In this document: piece after piece, positions 5,300-6,320 of the stretch
Layout of the letters: the number at the start of each line of letters is the position of its first letter
Numbering within the stretch: the first letter of the stretch is position 1
From: Loktanella sp.
Lineage (GTDB): Bacteria > Pseudomonadota > Alphaproteobacteria > Rhodobacterales > Rhodobacteraceae
Length of the DNA: 6,320 nucleotides
Direction of reading: 5' to 3'
NCBI GenBank assembly: GCA_003551805.1
Contig: PUNR01000063.1
Coordinates: 1 to 6,320, forward strand
Translations under genes and position numbers: made by a program
The notes under the pieces: generated by a model
What the model saw: the letters and a program-made list of their open reading frames with translations, nothing else
Database searches by the model: none
What the model was told of the DNA's origin: nothing

Positions 5300-6320
5300 A
5301 TGGCCGTCGATATAGGACATGACGCGCTTGCCCGCGTCCTGCATCAATGCAGATTGATGATCTGGACGGTTCTTGCCTTGTCTGCTGTCAGCCTTGGCAC
5401 GCCCACTTTTGCAGACAATACCGATCTAGTCACGCAGGGTGAATATGTCGCCCGTGCGTCGGGTTGCATGTCTTGCCACCAAGAGGACCTGTCGGGTGGT
5501 TACGAGGTCGAGACACCGATGGGCACTATCGTCGCCCCCAATATCAGCCCATCGGACGATTATGGTATAGGTGGCTATGATCGTGATGATCTGGCCAATG
5601 TTCTGCGACGCGGGGTCAGCCCTGACCGCAGGCTGTATCCTGCCATGCCTTATGCGTCCTATCGCGGGATGAGCGATGCCGATATCGACGCGCTGCACAT
5701 ATGGTTGCAGGATCAGGAGCCGGTGGATGTACCACCGGAACAAACGACCGACCTGCCGTTTCCATTCAATATCCGCACCGGCGTGATCGGCTGGAACTGG
5801 ATGTATCTGGACGACCGCGATCTGCCAGTGCCTGATGATCCTGTGCTGCAACGCGGGGCATACCTGGTGAACCATCTGGGCCATTGCGGCGAATGTCACA
5901 CGCCGCGCAACGATTTCTTTGGCATGCAGGATGACCAATATCTGGCCGGTGAAGTGCTTGATGGCTGGCTTGCCCCTAACCTGACATCGGACCCTGTGTC
6001 CGGGCTTGGGTCATGGTCCGATCAGGACATTTTTGACTATTTGCGCATCGGTCAGGCTGGCAACGTTATTCAGGCGGCCGGTCCAATGGCTGATTTCGTC
6101 CGGCATGGCACTAGCCATCTGGAGGACGACGACATCGCCGCCATCATCGCCTATCTGCGGATCATTCCGGCGATTGCGACCGGGGCGCAGGACATCCCGC
6201 TGATCCCGCCTGAATCAGAGCGGAGCCATCCGGAACACCGCTATGGGCAGGTGCGCGGTGAAATGTCGGCGGTGCTGACGAATTTCGATCTGGCAGAGCA
6301 GGAACAATTATATGTCGCCC
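5300..6320 (+). CDS. Multiheme cytochrome c, AdhB/gluconate-dehydrogenase cytochrome-subunit type, 3' end missing
   Basis: An exported cytochrome c, open at the right edge (340 residues visible). The ATG at 5300 follows the small ORF stop by one base. Residues 1-38 read as a signal peptide with a long n-region: basic/polar residues, hydrophobic core MIWTVLALSAVSLG (20-33), and a likely cut after TFA38. A start at the internal ATG 5357 (M20) would give a compact signal peptide but lacks a Shine-Dalgarno. Heme 1 is C56-M-S-C59-H60 with probable axial M116 in YPAMPY. Heme 2 is C196-G-E-C199-H200 (GHCGECHTPRN) with probable axial M263 in GPMADF. PFPFNIR and the GLGSWSDQDI segment are also typical of cytochrome subunits of periplasmic alcohol, gluconate and sorbitol dehydrogenases, which pass electrons to ubiquinone or oxidases. 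Family members usually have a third CXXCH; here it would fall just past the edge. The partner dehydrogenase is not in the window, so the substrate cannot be stated. Confidence 0.93.
   Translation, partial: MAVDIGHDALARVLHQCRLMIWTVLALSAVSLGTPTFADNTDLVTQGEYVARASGCMSCHQEDLSGGYEVETPMGTIVAPNISPSDDYGIGGYDRDDLANVLRRGVSPDRRLYPAMPYASYRGMSDADIDALHIWLQDQEPVDVPPEQTTDLPFPFNIRTGVIGWNWMYLDDRDLPVPDDPVLQRGAYLVNHLGHCGECHTPRNDFFGMQDDQYLAGEVLDGWLAPNLTSDPVSGLGSWSDQDIFDYLRIGQAGNVIQAAGPMADFVRHGTSHLEDDDIAAIIAYLRIIPAIATGAQDIPLIPPESERSHPEHRYGQVRGEMSAVLTNFDLAEQEQLYVA

Noticed and set aside
5426..5938. 170-codon open frame on the minus strand opposite the cytochrome gene
   Set aside because: The plus strand here encodes both CXXCH heme sites and family motifs, so the antisense frame is a shadow.

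Overview
The window looks like chromosomal DNA of an alphaproteobacterium, most plausibly a Rhodobacterales/Roseobacter-type organism. The evidence is two HWE-family histidine kinases (a family concentrated in Alphaproteobacteria), a kinase fused behind what looks like a CheB/CheR-type module, an AdhB/gluconate-dehydrogenase-type cytochrome c subunit, and an exact match to the alphaproteobacterial general-stress (EcfG) promoter consensus. The genus-level guess is inference only.

Layout, left to right. Bases 1-2663 are the 3' part of a very large plus-strand sensor kinase gene: end of a PAS-like module, glutamate-rich coiled coil, PAS, GAF, PAS, PAS, then HWE phosphoacceptor and ATPase domains. 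Its last 32 bases overlap the start of a single-domain response regulator (2632-3000). A 147-bp gap with several small inverted repeats follows. Next comes a second, compact PAS-HWE kinase (3148-4131) with an intact phosphoacceptor histidine but a shortened, glycine-poor ATP-lid region. It runs tail to tail into a minus-strand FixJ/NarL-type response regulator (4128-4910); the two stop codons share one CTAG.

The divergent region 4911-5160 is rich in signals: a perfect 8-bp-arm inverted repeat just upstream of the FixJ-like gene, a terminator- or attenuator-like hairpin followed by a T-run, and GGAAC-N16-CGTT at 5108-5132. Downstream of that promoter lie a 45-codon small ORF with a good Shine-Dalgarno (5161-5298) and, one base after its stop, an exported multiheme cytochrome c (5300 to the right edge, incomplete).

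Interpretation: this is a two-component signalling cluster next to a periplasmic electron-transfer gene that appears to belong to the general stress regulon. HWE kinases often feed that response, so kinases, regulators and cytochrome may form one redox/stress circuit. Physical linkage and the promoter are visible; the wiring is inference. I see no RNA genes, mobile elements, CRISPR arrays or tRNA-associated attachment sites. Genes for EcfG, NepR and PhyR are not in the window.
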